Position numbers and translations under genes: made by a program. Below the pieces are notes generated by a model, which made no database searches, had not been told where the DNA came from, and saw only the letters and a list, made by a program, of their open reading frames with translations. Below are positions 14,887 to 21,463 of a stretch of 24,244 nt of DNA, one piece after another. Source of the stretch: CAZXIC01 sp964640195 (lineage in GTDB: Archaea > Iainarchaeota > Iainarchaeia > Iainarchaeales > GCA-2688035); the NCBI GenBank assembly GCA_964640195.1, contig CAZXIC010000016.1, forward strand, positions 1 to 24,244, in the 5' to 3' direction. Numbering within the stretch: position 1 is the stretch's first letter; each line of letters opens with the position of its first letter.

Positions 14887-15408
14887 GTGTACAAGGACTC
14901 AAGGCTTTTCCACACCCAAGTCAGGGTGGGAAAGGAGGGCAAAGCGATAAGAATAAGCAAGTTGAGATCAATGAGAAAGGGAGCACATGAAGATTTTGAC
15001 GCAAGAGACCGAAAGCCTTCTCAGTACGTTACAAAGATCGGAAAAATTCTCAGGAGGACGCACTTGGATGAGCTGCCCCAAATAGTCAGCTGGCTGAAGG
15101 GAGACCTCAGGCTTGTTGGAATCAGGCCGCTACCAAAGCGGGACTATAGAAGACTTCACCCCGAATTGAAAAAAATATATGATGAACTTGGTCCAGGTTT
15201 GCTTGGAATTGAATACGCCTGCGAGCATTTTCCTCCAACAGAGGATGAATTGATTAAAACAACAAAACAATTCTACACAATGTGGAAAAAGAACAAAAAC
15301 CTTGCCTACAGAACCTTTGCGCAAAAAATCCTGAAAAATGCCTTTGGAAAAGAAATGCCTAAGGGGGCAAGTGAACATACCAAACCGCGATTCAGGGCAA
15401 AACAATAG
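14887..15408 (+). CDS. Sugar-phosphate transferase (WcaJ/PglC family) lacking the N-terminal membrane helix
   Basis: The product is 173 residues from the GTG at 14887. The soluble catalytic core of the bacterial sugar transferase family is clear: HTQVRVGKEGKAIRISKLRS (usual Q-x-R-V-G-x-x-G-x-x-F-x-x-x-K-F-R-[ST]-M), YVTKIGKILRRTHLDELPQ with the catalytic Asp-Glu pair D61-E62, and GDLRLVGIRPLPKRDY. Normal members transfer a phospho-sugar from UDP-sugar to polyprenyl phosphate. They carry a re-entrant membrane helix before the core (about 40 residues in the smallest, PglC). Here the coding region starts right at the core with only a few residues before it, and the preceding gene ends six bases upstream. 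So the membrane anchor is missing unless supplied by a partner. The product could still bind the membrane through basic residues, or act on a soluble acceptor. Confidence 0.78.
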   Translation: MYKDSRLFHTQVRVGKEGKAIRISKLRSMRKGAHEDFDARDRKPSQYVTKIGKILRRTHLDELPQIVSWLKGDLRLVGIRPLPKRDYRRLHPELKKIYDELGPGLLGIEYACEHFPPTEDELIKTTKQFYTMWKKNKNLAYRTFAQKILKNAFGKEMPKGASEHTKPRFRAKQ

Positions 15409-15431
15409 CTCTGAAATCAGTGGCAGCAACC

Positions 15432-15441
15432 AATTTAAATT
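15432..15441 (+). promoter_or_regulatory. TATA box of the apt operon
   Basis: AATTTAAATT lies 52-61 bases upstream of the apt ATG. Usual spacing puts the transcription start near 15462, inside the inverted repeat at 15447-15469, with a leader of about 30 bases that contains a purine-rich ribosome site (GAGGAAAAGG at 15471-15480 and AAGTGA at 15481-15486). Confidence 0.6.
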
Positions 15442-15446
15442 CTTTT

Positions 15447-15469
15447 TCAGGCAAAATTGGTTTGCCTGA
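15447..15469. promoter_or_regulatory. Perfect 9-bp inverted repeat at the apt promoter
   Basis: TCAGGCAAA (15447-15455) and TTTGCCTGA (15461-15469) are exact inverted complements separated by ATTGG. The repeat starts six bases after the TATA box and spans the predicted transcription start, so it is placed like a repressor operator. It could instead be a terminator hairpin for the upstream sugar-transferase gene, but no T run follows. It does not resemble the ATGATT palindrome at 10079-10101, so a different regulator would be involved. Confidence 0.5.
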
Positions 15470-15492
15470 GGAGGAAAAGGAAGTGATTTTCA

Positions 15493-16023
15493 ATGGATTT
15501 GGACAAGAAAATACGCAAGATTCCAGACTTCCCGAAGAAGGGCATCCTTTTCTATGATGTAATGAGCCTCTTCCAGGACGCTGCTGCCTTCAGGCAGGCG
15601 GTTGACGACCTTGTCGAGCATTTCATGAAAAAGGACACGCACTTTGACAAGGTTGTAAGTGCGGAATCGCGCGGGTTTATCCTTGGGTCAGTACTTGCAT
15701 ACGAGTTCCACGCAGGCTTTGTCCCGCTGAGGAAGCCGGGAAAGTTGCCTTACAAGACAGTAAAACAGGAGTTTGAGAAAGAGTACGGCAAGGACATGTT
15801 TGAAATTCATGAGGATGCGATTGAAAAAGGGGAAAGCATTTTGATTGTTGATGACTTGCTTGCAACCGCGGGGACTGCCCGAGCCGCGGTGGACTTGGTG
15901 GAAAAACTTGGTGGGAAGGTCAACGGCATAGCATTTTTGGTAGAGCTGACCTTCCTAAAAGGCAGGGAGAAACTCAAAGGATACGATACATTCTCCCTGA
16001 TTAAGTACAACAAAGAGGGATAA
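15493..16023 (+). CDS. apt: Adenine phosphoribosyltransferase
   Basis: The product is 176 residues, the usual size. The start KKIRKIPDFPKKGILFYDV is the hallmark of bacterial-type adenine phosphoribosyltransferase (I-x-x-x-P-D-F-P-x-x-G-I-x-F-x-D). SAESRGFILGSVLAYEF, GFVPLRKPGKLPY and the PRPP-binding ILIVDDLLATAGTARAA complete the signature. It makes AMP from adenine and PRPP. The adenine would come from the methylthioadenosine phosphorylase encoded two genes downstream (16470-17261), making a coherent salvage operon. A ribosome site lies 7-12 bases before the ATG, and a strong TATA box at 15432-15441 with an inverted repeat suggests a regulated promoter. Confidence 0.92.
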   Translation: MDLDKKIRKIPDFPKKGILFYDVMSLFQDAAAFRQAVDDLVEHFMKKDTHFDKVVSAESRGFILGSVLAYEFHAGFVPLRKPGKLPYKTVKQEFEKEYGKDMFEIHEDAIEKGESILIVDDLLATAGTARAAVDLVEKLGGKVNGIAFLVELTFLKGREKLKGYDTFSLIKYNKEG

Positions 16024-16027
16024 CTGC

Positions 16028-16473
16028 TTGGCTAAAAGGCTTTCAAGATTGAAAGTTGTCATTAAGCCAGCTAAACCAAGTGACTTAGATACAATTGAGA
16101 AGATGCATGAAAAAAGAGTGTTTGGTTGCGGTTTGCAACCTACTGAGAAATTAGATGGGATGAAGGTTTTTGTGGCTTGGCATAAGGGGGAAATTGTTGG
16201 GTTCTGCCAGCTAAGTGAAACCATTGGAAAAATGAGGGAGGCAAATGTCAATGAAATTGGAGTTACAGAAAAATTTCGGGGCAGAGGAGTGGGCACAAGC
16301 TACTTGGAAAAGCCCACTCCCATTTTATAAGTAGAGGTATAAAAAGCATGCATATGGGAATTCATATGAGTGAATCCAAGTTTTACCTGGCTGCTGGTTA
16401 TAGACCAGCAAATTATTTTCGGGACTATATGGCAATATCAAGGAACCTACAAAGAAGGGGGCATCCAAAATGA
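16028..16473 (+). pseudogene. GNAT-family acetyltransferase, disrupted by a one-base frameshift
   Basis: Translation from the TTG at 16028 (GAGGGATAA of the apt end acts as ribosome site) gives a GNAT domain: VVIKPAKPSDLDTIEKMHEK, VFVAWHKGEIVGFCQL, VNEIGVTEKFRGRGVGT, the last being the acetyl-CoA-binding R-G-x-G-x-G/A loop. The frame then stops at 16328-16330, too early. In the -1 frame the domain resumes as AHSHFISRGIKSMHMGI and continues through SESKFYLAAGYRP to a TGA at 16471-16473. One extra A in the AAAA run at 16308-16311 would join the two parts into a normal protein of about 148 residues. The restored stop overlaps the next gene's ATG as ATGA, which shows the intact frame once ran that far. 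This is either a recent mutation or a homopolymer error in the assembly. The substrate is unknown. Confidence 0.85.
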
Positions 16474-17261
16474 TTGGGATAATTGGTGGCAGCGGCTTGG
16501 AAAAGCCGGAGATAATCAAGGGAGCAAAGGAAATTGAAGTGGAAACGCCTTACGGAAAGCCCAGCTCGTCGCTTTTGATTGGCGAGATTGCCGGGAAAAA
16601 GGTTGCAATAATTTCAAGGCACGGGAAAAAGCACCAGATAATGCCAACCAACGTGAATTTCAGGGCAAACGTCTGGGCCCTGAAAGAGCAGGGCTGCAGG
16701 CAGGTGCTCGCAACAACTGCATGCGGCAGCCTCAGGGAAGAAATAATGCCTGGCCAGCTTGTTTTCCCTGACCAGTTCATTGACTGGACAAGCAAGAGGA
16801 GCAGCACTTTCTTTGACAAGGAGCAGGTCTGCCATATCCCGATGGCAGAGCCTTTCTGCCCAAAGCTGCGTGGGCTGCTGGCTGGCAAGGCAAAGGAACT
16901 GAAGCTGCCCCACCACGAAAAGGGGACGGTTGTAACAATTGAAGGGCCAAGGTTCTCGACAAGGGCTGAATCGCACATGTTCAGGAAAATTGGCGGTGAT
17001 GTGATAAACATGTCGACAGTGCCGGAGGTAGTGCTTGCAAGGGAAGCGGGAATGTGCTATCAGGTTATAGCGATGGCGACAGACTATGACTGCTGGAGGC
17101 TGGGAGAAGCTGTTGACATCGCAACCGTGCTGGAAGTCTTCAAGCGCAATGTTGAGAACGTGAAGAAGCTGCTGCTGGCGGCAATACCAAAAATTTCTTT
17201 TGCCGAATGCCAGTGCCAGAAGCACATTGAGGGCGCGGTAGTAAAGGTTGAAGAGGACTGA
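16470..17261 (+). CDS. mtnP: S-methyl-5'-thioadenosine phosphorylase
   Basis: The product is 263 residues. IIGGSGL at 4-10 begins the phosphate-binding region, SRHGKKHQIMPTNVNFRAN (49-67) is the family signature, TTACGSLREEIMPGQ and EGPRFSTRAES (158-168) bind phosphate and ribose, NMSTVPEVVLAREAGM includes the ribose-contacting M181, and DYDCW (205-209) supplies the two Asp residues that recognise the 6-amino group of adenine. Those Asp residues separate MTA phosphorylase from 6-oxopurine nucleoside phosphorylases, which have Asn there. It splits methylthioadenosine to adenine and methylthioribose-1-phosphate. Cysteines near the C-terminus (ECQCQ) recall the CxC motif of thermophilic archaeal enzymes. 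The ATG overlaps the stop of the original GNAT frame (ATGA). Apt upstream recycles its adenine product. Confidence 0.9.
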   Translation: MIGIIGGSGLEKPEIIKGAKEIEVETPYGKPSSSLLIGEIAGKKVAIISRHGKKHQIMPTNVNFRANVWALKEQGCRQVLATTACGSLREEIMPGQLVFPDQFIDWTSKRSSTFFDKEQVCHIPMAEPFCPKLRGLLAGKAKELKLPHHEKGTVVTIEGPRFSTRAESHMFRKIGGDVINMSTVPEVVLAREAGMCYQVIAMATDYDCWRLGEAVDIATVLEVFKRNVENVKKLLLAAIPKISFAECQCQKHIEGAVVKVEED

Positions 17262-17281
17262 CTGGAGAAAGAGGTTGAATT

Positions 17282-17614
17282 ATGGAAAAGAAAGAAGTGA
17301 GATGTGTTTTTTGCGGTGGAAACGCCGAACTTAAGTACGAGGAAATAAAGTTGCTGGATGGCAAAGTCATTCTAAAAGAACAACCGTTCTACAAATGCAG
17401 GAAATGCAAAAAGGAATTTATAACAAGCCAGCAGATGCGGGAAACTGAAGCACAGTTAAACACTTTCAGCGTAACACGGCCCGTTGTTTCAACAGGGAGA
17501 AGCCTTGCGGTTACGATTCCTACGGACCTGACAAAGTTCTACAAATTGAAAAAGGGAGAAAAAGTCCAGTTAATTCCTGAAAGTAAACACATTCTCAAAA
17601 TAAAAATATGCTAA
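17282..17614 (+). CDS. Zinc-ribbon (YgiT/MqsA-type) plus SpoVT-AbrB domain regulator
   Basis: The product is 110 residues. Two CxxC pairs, C8-C11 (CVFCGG) and C39-C42 (CRKC), form a zinc ribbon like the N-terminal domain of MqsA/YgiT antitoxins, followed by KEFITSQQM, the usual linker start. Residues about 71-108 (GRSLAVTIPTDLTKFYKLKK, then GEKVQLIPE) are an AbrB/MazE swapped-hairpin DNA-binding domain. It is 20 bases after the MTA phosphorylase stop, with a GAGGTTG ribosome site, so it is likely part of the apt operon. No toxin-like gene adjoins it, so a stand-alone transcription regulator is likelier than an antitoxin; it could act on the inverted repeat at 15447-15469, which is speculation. 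Its stop is nine bases from the convergent membrane-protein gene. Confidence 0.78.
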   Translation: MEKKEVRCVFCGGNAELKYEEIKLLDGKVILKEQPFYKCRKCKKEFITSQQMRETEAQLNTFSVTRPVVSTGRSLAVTIPTDLTKFYKLKKGEKVQLIPESKHILKIKIC

Positions 17615-17623
17615 TTCAACAAT

Positions 17624-18085
17624 TCAAATCCCGTTCAGCAAGCCGAGCGAGACAGCCGTAACAATAAGCGCTGCAATCAGCACTCCGGCGCAGTCTGCAA
17701 CAACGAATTTCCTGAACCGCACGCCGAGAAGGTAGGCAGCAAGCGCGCCTGTCCAGACACCTGAGCCGGGCAGCGGAATGCCGATAAAAAGCGCGATGCC
17801 GATTGTGCCGTATTTCTCAACATACGGCTGCACTTTCCTCTGCGTCCTTGCCACAACCTTATAGTATATTTCTTTAATATATTGCACCCTTGTGAAAACC
17901 CTGACAAGCCTGTCAAGCAGCAGGAACAAAACAAGCCCAAGGGCAATGTTCACTATTACTGCAACTAAAAAAACTTCCACGAAATTCATTTTCGCAACAA
18001 GGATTCCGTAGGGGATGCTTGCCCTCAGTTCCAGGGCAGGCAACAGGGTGAGCAGGGCCAGGTAGAGAAAATTATGTATATCCAT
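17624..18085 (-). CDS. Small multidrug export family (COG2426-like) membrane protein
   Basis: The product is 153 residues with about four membrane segments. LTLLPALELRASIPYGI near the N-terminus and YGTIGIALFIGIPLPGSGVW followed by TGALAAYLLG are the two matching motifs of the family annotated as putative small multidrug export protein (PF06695). The family is widespread in archaea, and its inverted-repeat-like helix-loop motifs recall DedA-type proteins. The export role in the family name is weakly supported, and I would not assign a substrate. It is a single minus-strand gene, convergent with the AbrB gene, and its probable TATA box (TTTTTAAA read on the minus strand, around 18131-18138) lies about 48 bases upstream of the ATG. 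Confidence 0.8.
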   Translation of the reverse strand: MDIHNFLYLALLTLLPALELRASIPYGILVAKMNFVEVFLVAVIVNIALGLVLFLLLDRLVRVFTRVQYIKEIYYKVVARTQRKVQPYVEKYGTIGIALFIGIPLPGSGVWTGALAAYLLGVRFRKFVVADCAGVLIAALIVTAVSLGLLNGI

Positions 18086-18194
18086 GCAGATACCAGAGAA
18101 CGAGCGCTCTAAGTTAGGAAAGGAAAAAAGTTTAAAAAGAGAATGAGTGCAGATATATATTACACGGAAAAAGCTCAGATGCCATTAACAACAA

Positions 18195-18203
18195 GTATAC
18201 ATA
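18195..18203 (+). promoter_or_regulatory. Candidate TATA box for the surface-protein gene
   Basis: GTATACATA is centred about 41 bases before the chosen GTG at 18240, predicting a start near 18224 and a 16-base leader that holds GGGGGT. A second AT-rich stretch, ATATATATT at 18153-18161, could instead start a longer leader. The 18086-18239 gap holds no gene I can support. Confidence 0.35.
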
Positions 18204-18239
18204 ACAAAACGTGGCGAAAGAGTGCGTGGGGGTCCGGGA

Positions 18240-21104
18240 GTGATAGAAAAAACAGCCTTCTTGTTACTATTCCTGATTCTCTTAAGCGCGGGGGCGGGGG
18301 CTGTGCCAACAGCAGCTCTCAGCGCAAACCCCTCTAGCGGAACTTCCCCTTTAGCAGTAGATTTCTCCGGCAGTAGCTGCACGGACAACAATATGGAATC
18401 TCCAATTGTAAGCTGTACAATTAAAGTGGGCGATGGAAATGCTGCTGTGGATTTAAACAGCCTTGCAGGACCATACATATACCATACACGCGGAACATAT
18501 GACGTAAATTTGTTTGCACTTAACAACGCAGGGCAAAGCGATGACACAATAGTACAGGTCACCGTACAAAACCAGAACCCAACCGCTGTCTTGCATGTAA
18601 GCCCTACCAGCGGCTATCACATCCTGGATGTAACTCTCAGTGGTTTCTGCGAGGACTTGGACGGAAACACGACATTGTCTTACTGCCTCTTGGATTATGG
18701 CGACGGGAATTGGGAAATTATTGCCTCGCCCTACAATTTCAGCAAGCAGCATTCCTATTACAGTGTGGCAACGTATCAAGCGAAACTAACCGCAAACGAT
18801 GACCAAGACGTGAATGCCCAAGACAGCGAGGCAATAACAGTGAATGCGCCCGAAGCGCCAACAATCAATAACAAGAAACCGAGCACTGACGTAAACATTG
18901 TAAGACCGACTGTTTCTTTTGATATAAACGACAGCGGCAGCGGAGTAAACATCGGCAGTTTGGCACTTTTCATTGATGGAAATAGCATGGCTGGAGCGGC
19001 AACGAAAACACAGTTCGGGAGCAACTACCATGTTTCTTGGGCTTTTGATTACGACTTGGCAAATGCCAAGAGAGTATATGTTGGGTTGCGTGTTGCCGAC
19101 AATCTCGGAAATAATACAGGAGATGTAAACTGGGATTTCCTAATTGACGGAGAAGCACCGACTATTGGGAGCATTACGATTGAAGACAATGAGGACTATA
19201 CAAATGACACTACGCCAACGATTACTCTCAACAGCGTAAGCGGCAGCCCAAGCCAGATGGCTTTGAGCTGCGAGGAAGGCAATTGGAAGGCTTGGCAGAG
19301 CTATTCAAGCACAGTAAGCGACTTTGATATAAGGAGTGCCTCTTATGGCTGCCTGGGCAGCGGCGGCGAAGGCGCGGTAGCGATTTATTTGATATTGAAA
19401 GATGCTGCAGGCAACTGGTCAAGTCCTGTAAGTGATTCAACCTATTTGGACACGTCAAGCCCAAGCAAGCCGGACGACTTAACTGCAAGCAGCGAAAGCG
19501 ATGGCGACATTTACTTGGACTGGGATTCCTCAAATGACAGCGGCGGCAGTGCGGGAATAATTTATTACATCTACAGGGGCACCTCTTCCGGCTTTAGCCT
19601 TGGAACCGAGATTAGCACAACCAGCAGCACGGATTACACTGACGACGAAGACAACCTGAGCGAGGGAACGAGGTATTACTACAAGGTAAAGGCAAAGGAC
19701 AGGGCTGGAAATTTCAGCGGAACAAGCAACCCGGCGGATGCGCTCTCCACAATGGATATTGACGCTGATATGGACACGACAGAGCCTTACCTTAGGTGGG
19801 AGCTGCCTGCTGTGGACAGCACTGTCAGCGGCATTGTGCAGTTGAAAGTGCAGAGCTATGACGATGAAAGTAGCATTCGGTTTGTCAAGTTTTATGTTGA
19901 TGATGTGCCGATTGACACAGATAACAGCGCAGTCAGCGAAAGGTACAGCATTGACTGGAACAGCGAAACAGTTGTTGACGGAACGCACACCTTGAAAGCG
20001 CTTGCAAAGAACAGGAGTGGCGATGAGGAATACGACACCACGGTTAAAACAATAACAGTCACAACCGACAACGGAATTGTTTCCATTGGCCAGGAAGGTG
20101 ACGCCGAGGCAGCGTGTAATTCTGCTGATGAGGAGAAAGCGAAAGTGGATGTTTTGTTTGAGGAAATGAATTGCTTCTGCATTGGGGCTAGCGATGAAGT
20201 GAACGATTTGCTTGAGGAAGCAGAGGAACTGCTGCAGGAGGCAAACGAACTGCTTGCCGATGGCGACTTTGCTGCCGCGGAGGAAAAGGCGGAAGAGGCA
20301 AAGGAGAAGTTCGAGGAACTACAGGACATGTTCTCAATTGACGACTATGGCAGCGCGCAGGCTTACGTTTACAACCAGGAGCAGCTTGCTTTGTTCCTGC
20401 AGGGCGTTGGCCTGGACAGCGGGCTGGTTGCAGAGGCAGAGGCACTGCTCGGCGACTTCAGCATAAACAGGAGCACTGCCTTCAAGAAGGTTTCAGACCA
20501 GGATGACACTTACTATAAGGCAATCATAAGGCTCGTTGTGAAAAACAACAGCGGCGAAAGCAAAACAGTGCAGCTGATTGAGGTTATCCCGAAGGCGTTT
20601 GCCGGCAACGCGGACAAGATTGCAGCGACAAGGGACTTCACAGTCATTGTCGCCGACCCAATAATCAAGTGGAGCCTTGTGCTTGCTCCAGGAGAGCAGA
20701 AGGAAATCAACTACGCTTTGAAGGAAAACTTGGACAGGGATGCGGTTGATGCGATTGCTGCGTCAGAGCCGATAGAGTCATTCATCACCCCGCCGATTCT
20801 GCTGCAGGGCAGCACTTCTGTGAATGAGGCGAACTTCAGCGCTGCCGCAGTCACCGGAGGCACGGGCTTCTTCAGCCTGGGCAATGCAATAAACTGGATT
20901 GCTTGGGTTGTTGCAGCAATCATAGTAATTGCGGTTGCGTTGTTTGCCTTCAACTACCTGCAGGGCAGGCGCGGGGAAAGACCCTTTGGCTTGGCTGCTA
21001 TCGGCAGGGAGAAGGGGCTGTTGGAGAGAATAGGCAGCAAAATCCCTGGCTTTGGCGGTGGCGAAGAGGAAGGGCAGAAGCCAAGGTGGGGCTACAGGGG
21101 CTGA
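18240..21104 (+). CDS. Secreted multi-domain PKD/Ig/FN3 surface protein with C-terminal anchor
   Basis: The product is 954 residues from the GTG at 18240 (GGGGGT upstream; a GTG at 18222 would add six Gly-rich residues). A signal peptide IEKTAFLLLFLILLSAGAGA begins the protein. In order come two PKD-like domains (about 24-110 and 112-200, each with a GDG motif), two Ig-like domains (203-304, 306-403), an FN3-like domain (410-503), another Ig-like domain (515-612), a Glu-rich helical, probably coiled-coil segment (627-697), a conserved-looking beta domain (754-834), one membrane helix near 885-907, and a basic Gly-rich tail of about 45 residues. Both PKD domains carry a C-x11-C pair (C47/C59 and C137/C149). 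The layout is a membrane-anchored stalk displayed outside the cell, as for archaeal adhesins or surface-layer-associated proteins. The binding partner is unknown. Confidence 0.85.
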   Translation: MIEKTAFLLLFLILLSAGAGAVPTAALSANPSSGTSPLAVDFSGSSCTDNNMESPIVSCTIKVGDGNAAVDLNSLAGPYIYHTRGTYDVNLFALNNAGQSDDTIVQVTVQNQNPTAVLHVSPTSGYHILDVTLSGFCEDLDGNTTLSYCLLDYGDGNWEIIASPYNFSKQHSYYSVATYQAKLTANDDQDVNAQDSEAITVNAPEAPTINNKKPSTDVNIVRPTVSFDINDSGSGVNIGSLALFIDGNSMAGAATKTQFGSNYHVSWAFDYDLANAKRVYVGLRVADNLGNNTGDVNWDFLIDGEAPTIGSITIEDNEDYTNDTTPTITLNSVSGSPSQMALSCEEGNWKAWQSYSSTVSDFDIRSASYGCLGSGGEGAVAIYLILKDAAGNWSSPVSDSTYLDTSSPSKPDDLTASSESDGDIYLDWDSSNDSGGSAGIIYYIYRGTSSGFSLGTEISTTSSTDYTDDEDNLSEGTRYYYKVKAKDRAGNFSGTSNPADALSTMDIDADMDTTEPYLRWELPAVDSTVSGIVQLKVQSYDDESSIRFVKFYVDDVPIDTDNSAVSERYSIDWNSETVVDGTHTLKALAKNRSGDEEYDTTVKTITVTTDNGIVSIGQEGDAEAACNSADEEKAKVDVLFEEMNCFCIGASDEVNDLLEEAEELLQEANELLADGDFAAAEEKAEEAKEKFEELQDMFSIDDYGSAQAYVYNQEQLALFLQGVGLDSGLVAEAEALLGDFSINRSTAFKKVSDQDDTYYKAIIRLVVKNNSGESKTVQLIEVIPKAFAGNADKIAATRDFTVIVADPIIKWSLVLAPGEQKEINYALKENLDRDAVDAIAASEPIESFITPPILLQGSTSVNEANFSAAAVTGGTGFFSLGNAINWIAWVVAAIIVIAVALFAFNYLQGRRGERPFGLAAIGREKGLLERIGSKIPGFGGGEEEGQKPRWGYRG

Positions 21105-21127
21105 AGAAAAAATATTTTGTCCTGCCA

Positions 21128-21463
21128 TCAATACTTAAATTTTCTTTCATAGCTTTTGTGGCTGAGCCATTCAAGGATAATGCTTATAACAACAAGTTCT
21201 TTTCTTCCAACTGAATAAATCAAACGCCAGGCATTGGGCAGGTTGTATTTCCATAAATTGTCAATCCCGTATTTTTTCTTGTATTCCTTTGGGATGAGCT
21301 TTTTTGGAATTCGAATTCCACAAAAAGCATTCTTTTCAAGGTCTTCGAAAGCCCTTACTATAAAGCCGTAGAGTTTCCTGTCTTCGGTTTTGCCCTCAAG
21401 CAACTTTTCAAAAGCCTGCTTGACTTTCTCGTCAGCAAACACGACTCTAGACGGAAGCTTCAC
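21128..21463 (-). CDS. RelE/ParE-superfamily toxin-like protein
   Basis: The product is 111 residues if started at the GTG at 21461-21463, giving KLPSRVVFADEKVKQAFEKL. A TTG at 21478 would add five residues but lose the tidy overlap. The C-terminal LPNAWRLIYSVGRKELVVIS followed by ILEWLSHKSYERKFKY matches archaeal RelE/StbE-type mRNA interferases, where the substrate-facing Arg and the closing Y-x-x-[KR] segment are conserved. RelE-type toxins cleave mRNA in the ribosome and are blocked by a cognate antitoxin. The GTG overlaps the stop of the upstream gene by four bases (GTGA), the usual antitoxin-then-toxin coupling. Activity is inferred, not shown. Confidence 0.8.
   Translation of the reverse strand: MKLPSRVVFADEKVKQAFEKLLEGKTEDRKLYGFIVRAFEDLEKNAFCGIRIPKKLIPKEYKKKYGIDNLWKYNLPNAWRLIYSVGRKELVVISIILEWLSHKSYERKFKY

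Noticed and set aside
14745..14990. Possible missing N-terminal helix of the sugar-phosphate transferase in another frame
   Set aside because: The overlapping frames upstream of 14887 are charged and not hydrophobic, so no hidden membrane helix or simple frameshift restores a full-length protein.
16028..16330. A complete 100-residue acetyltransferase
   Set aside because: It lacks the final helix and strands of the GNAT fold, which are found in the next frame immediately downstream; a broken gene explains both parts.
16614..17225. 203-codon minus-strand frame inside the MTA phosphorylase gene
   Set aside because: The plus strand encodes a strongly conserved enzyme throughout; the reverse frame has no signature.
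18143..18337. 64-codon plus-strand frame before the surface-protein gene
   Set aside because: It has a plausible ATG, but more than half of it overlaps the signal-peptide coding region in another frame and the product shows no features; treated as leader DNA.
19892..20329. 145-codon Ser-rich minus-strand frame
   Set aside because: The Ser runs are the complement of Glu/Ala codons in the helical segment of the surface protein; low-complexity shadow.
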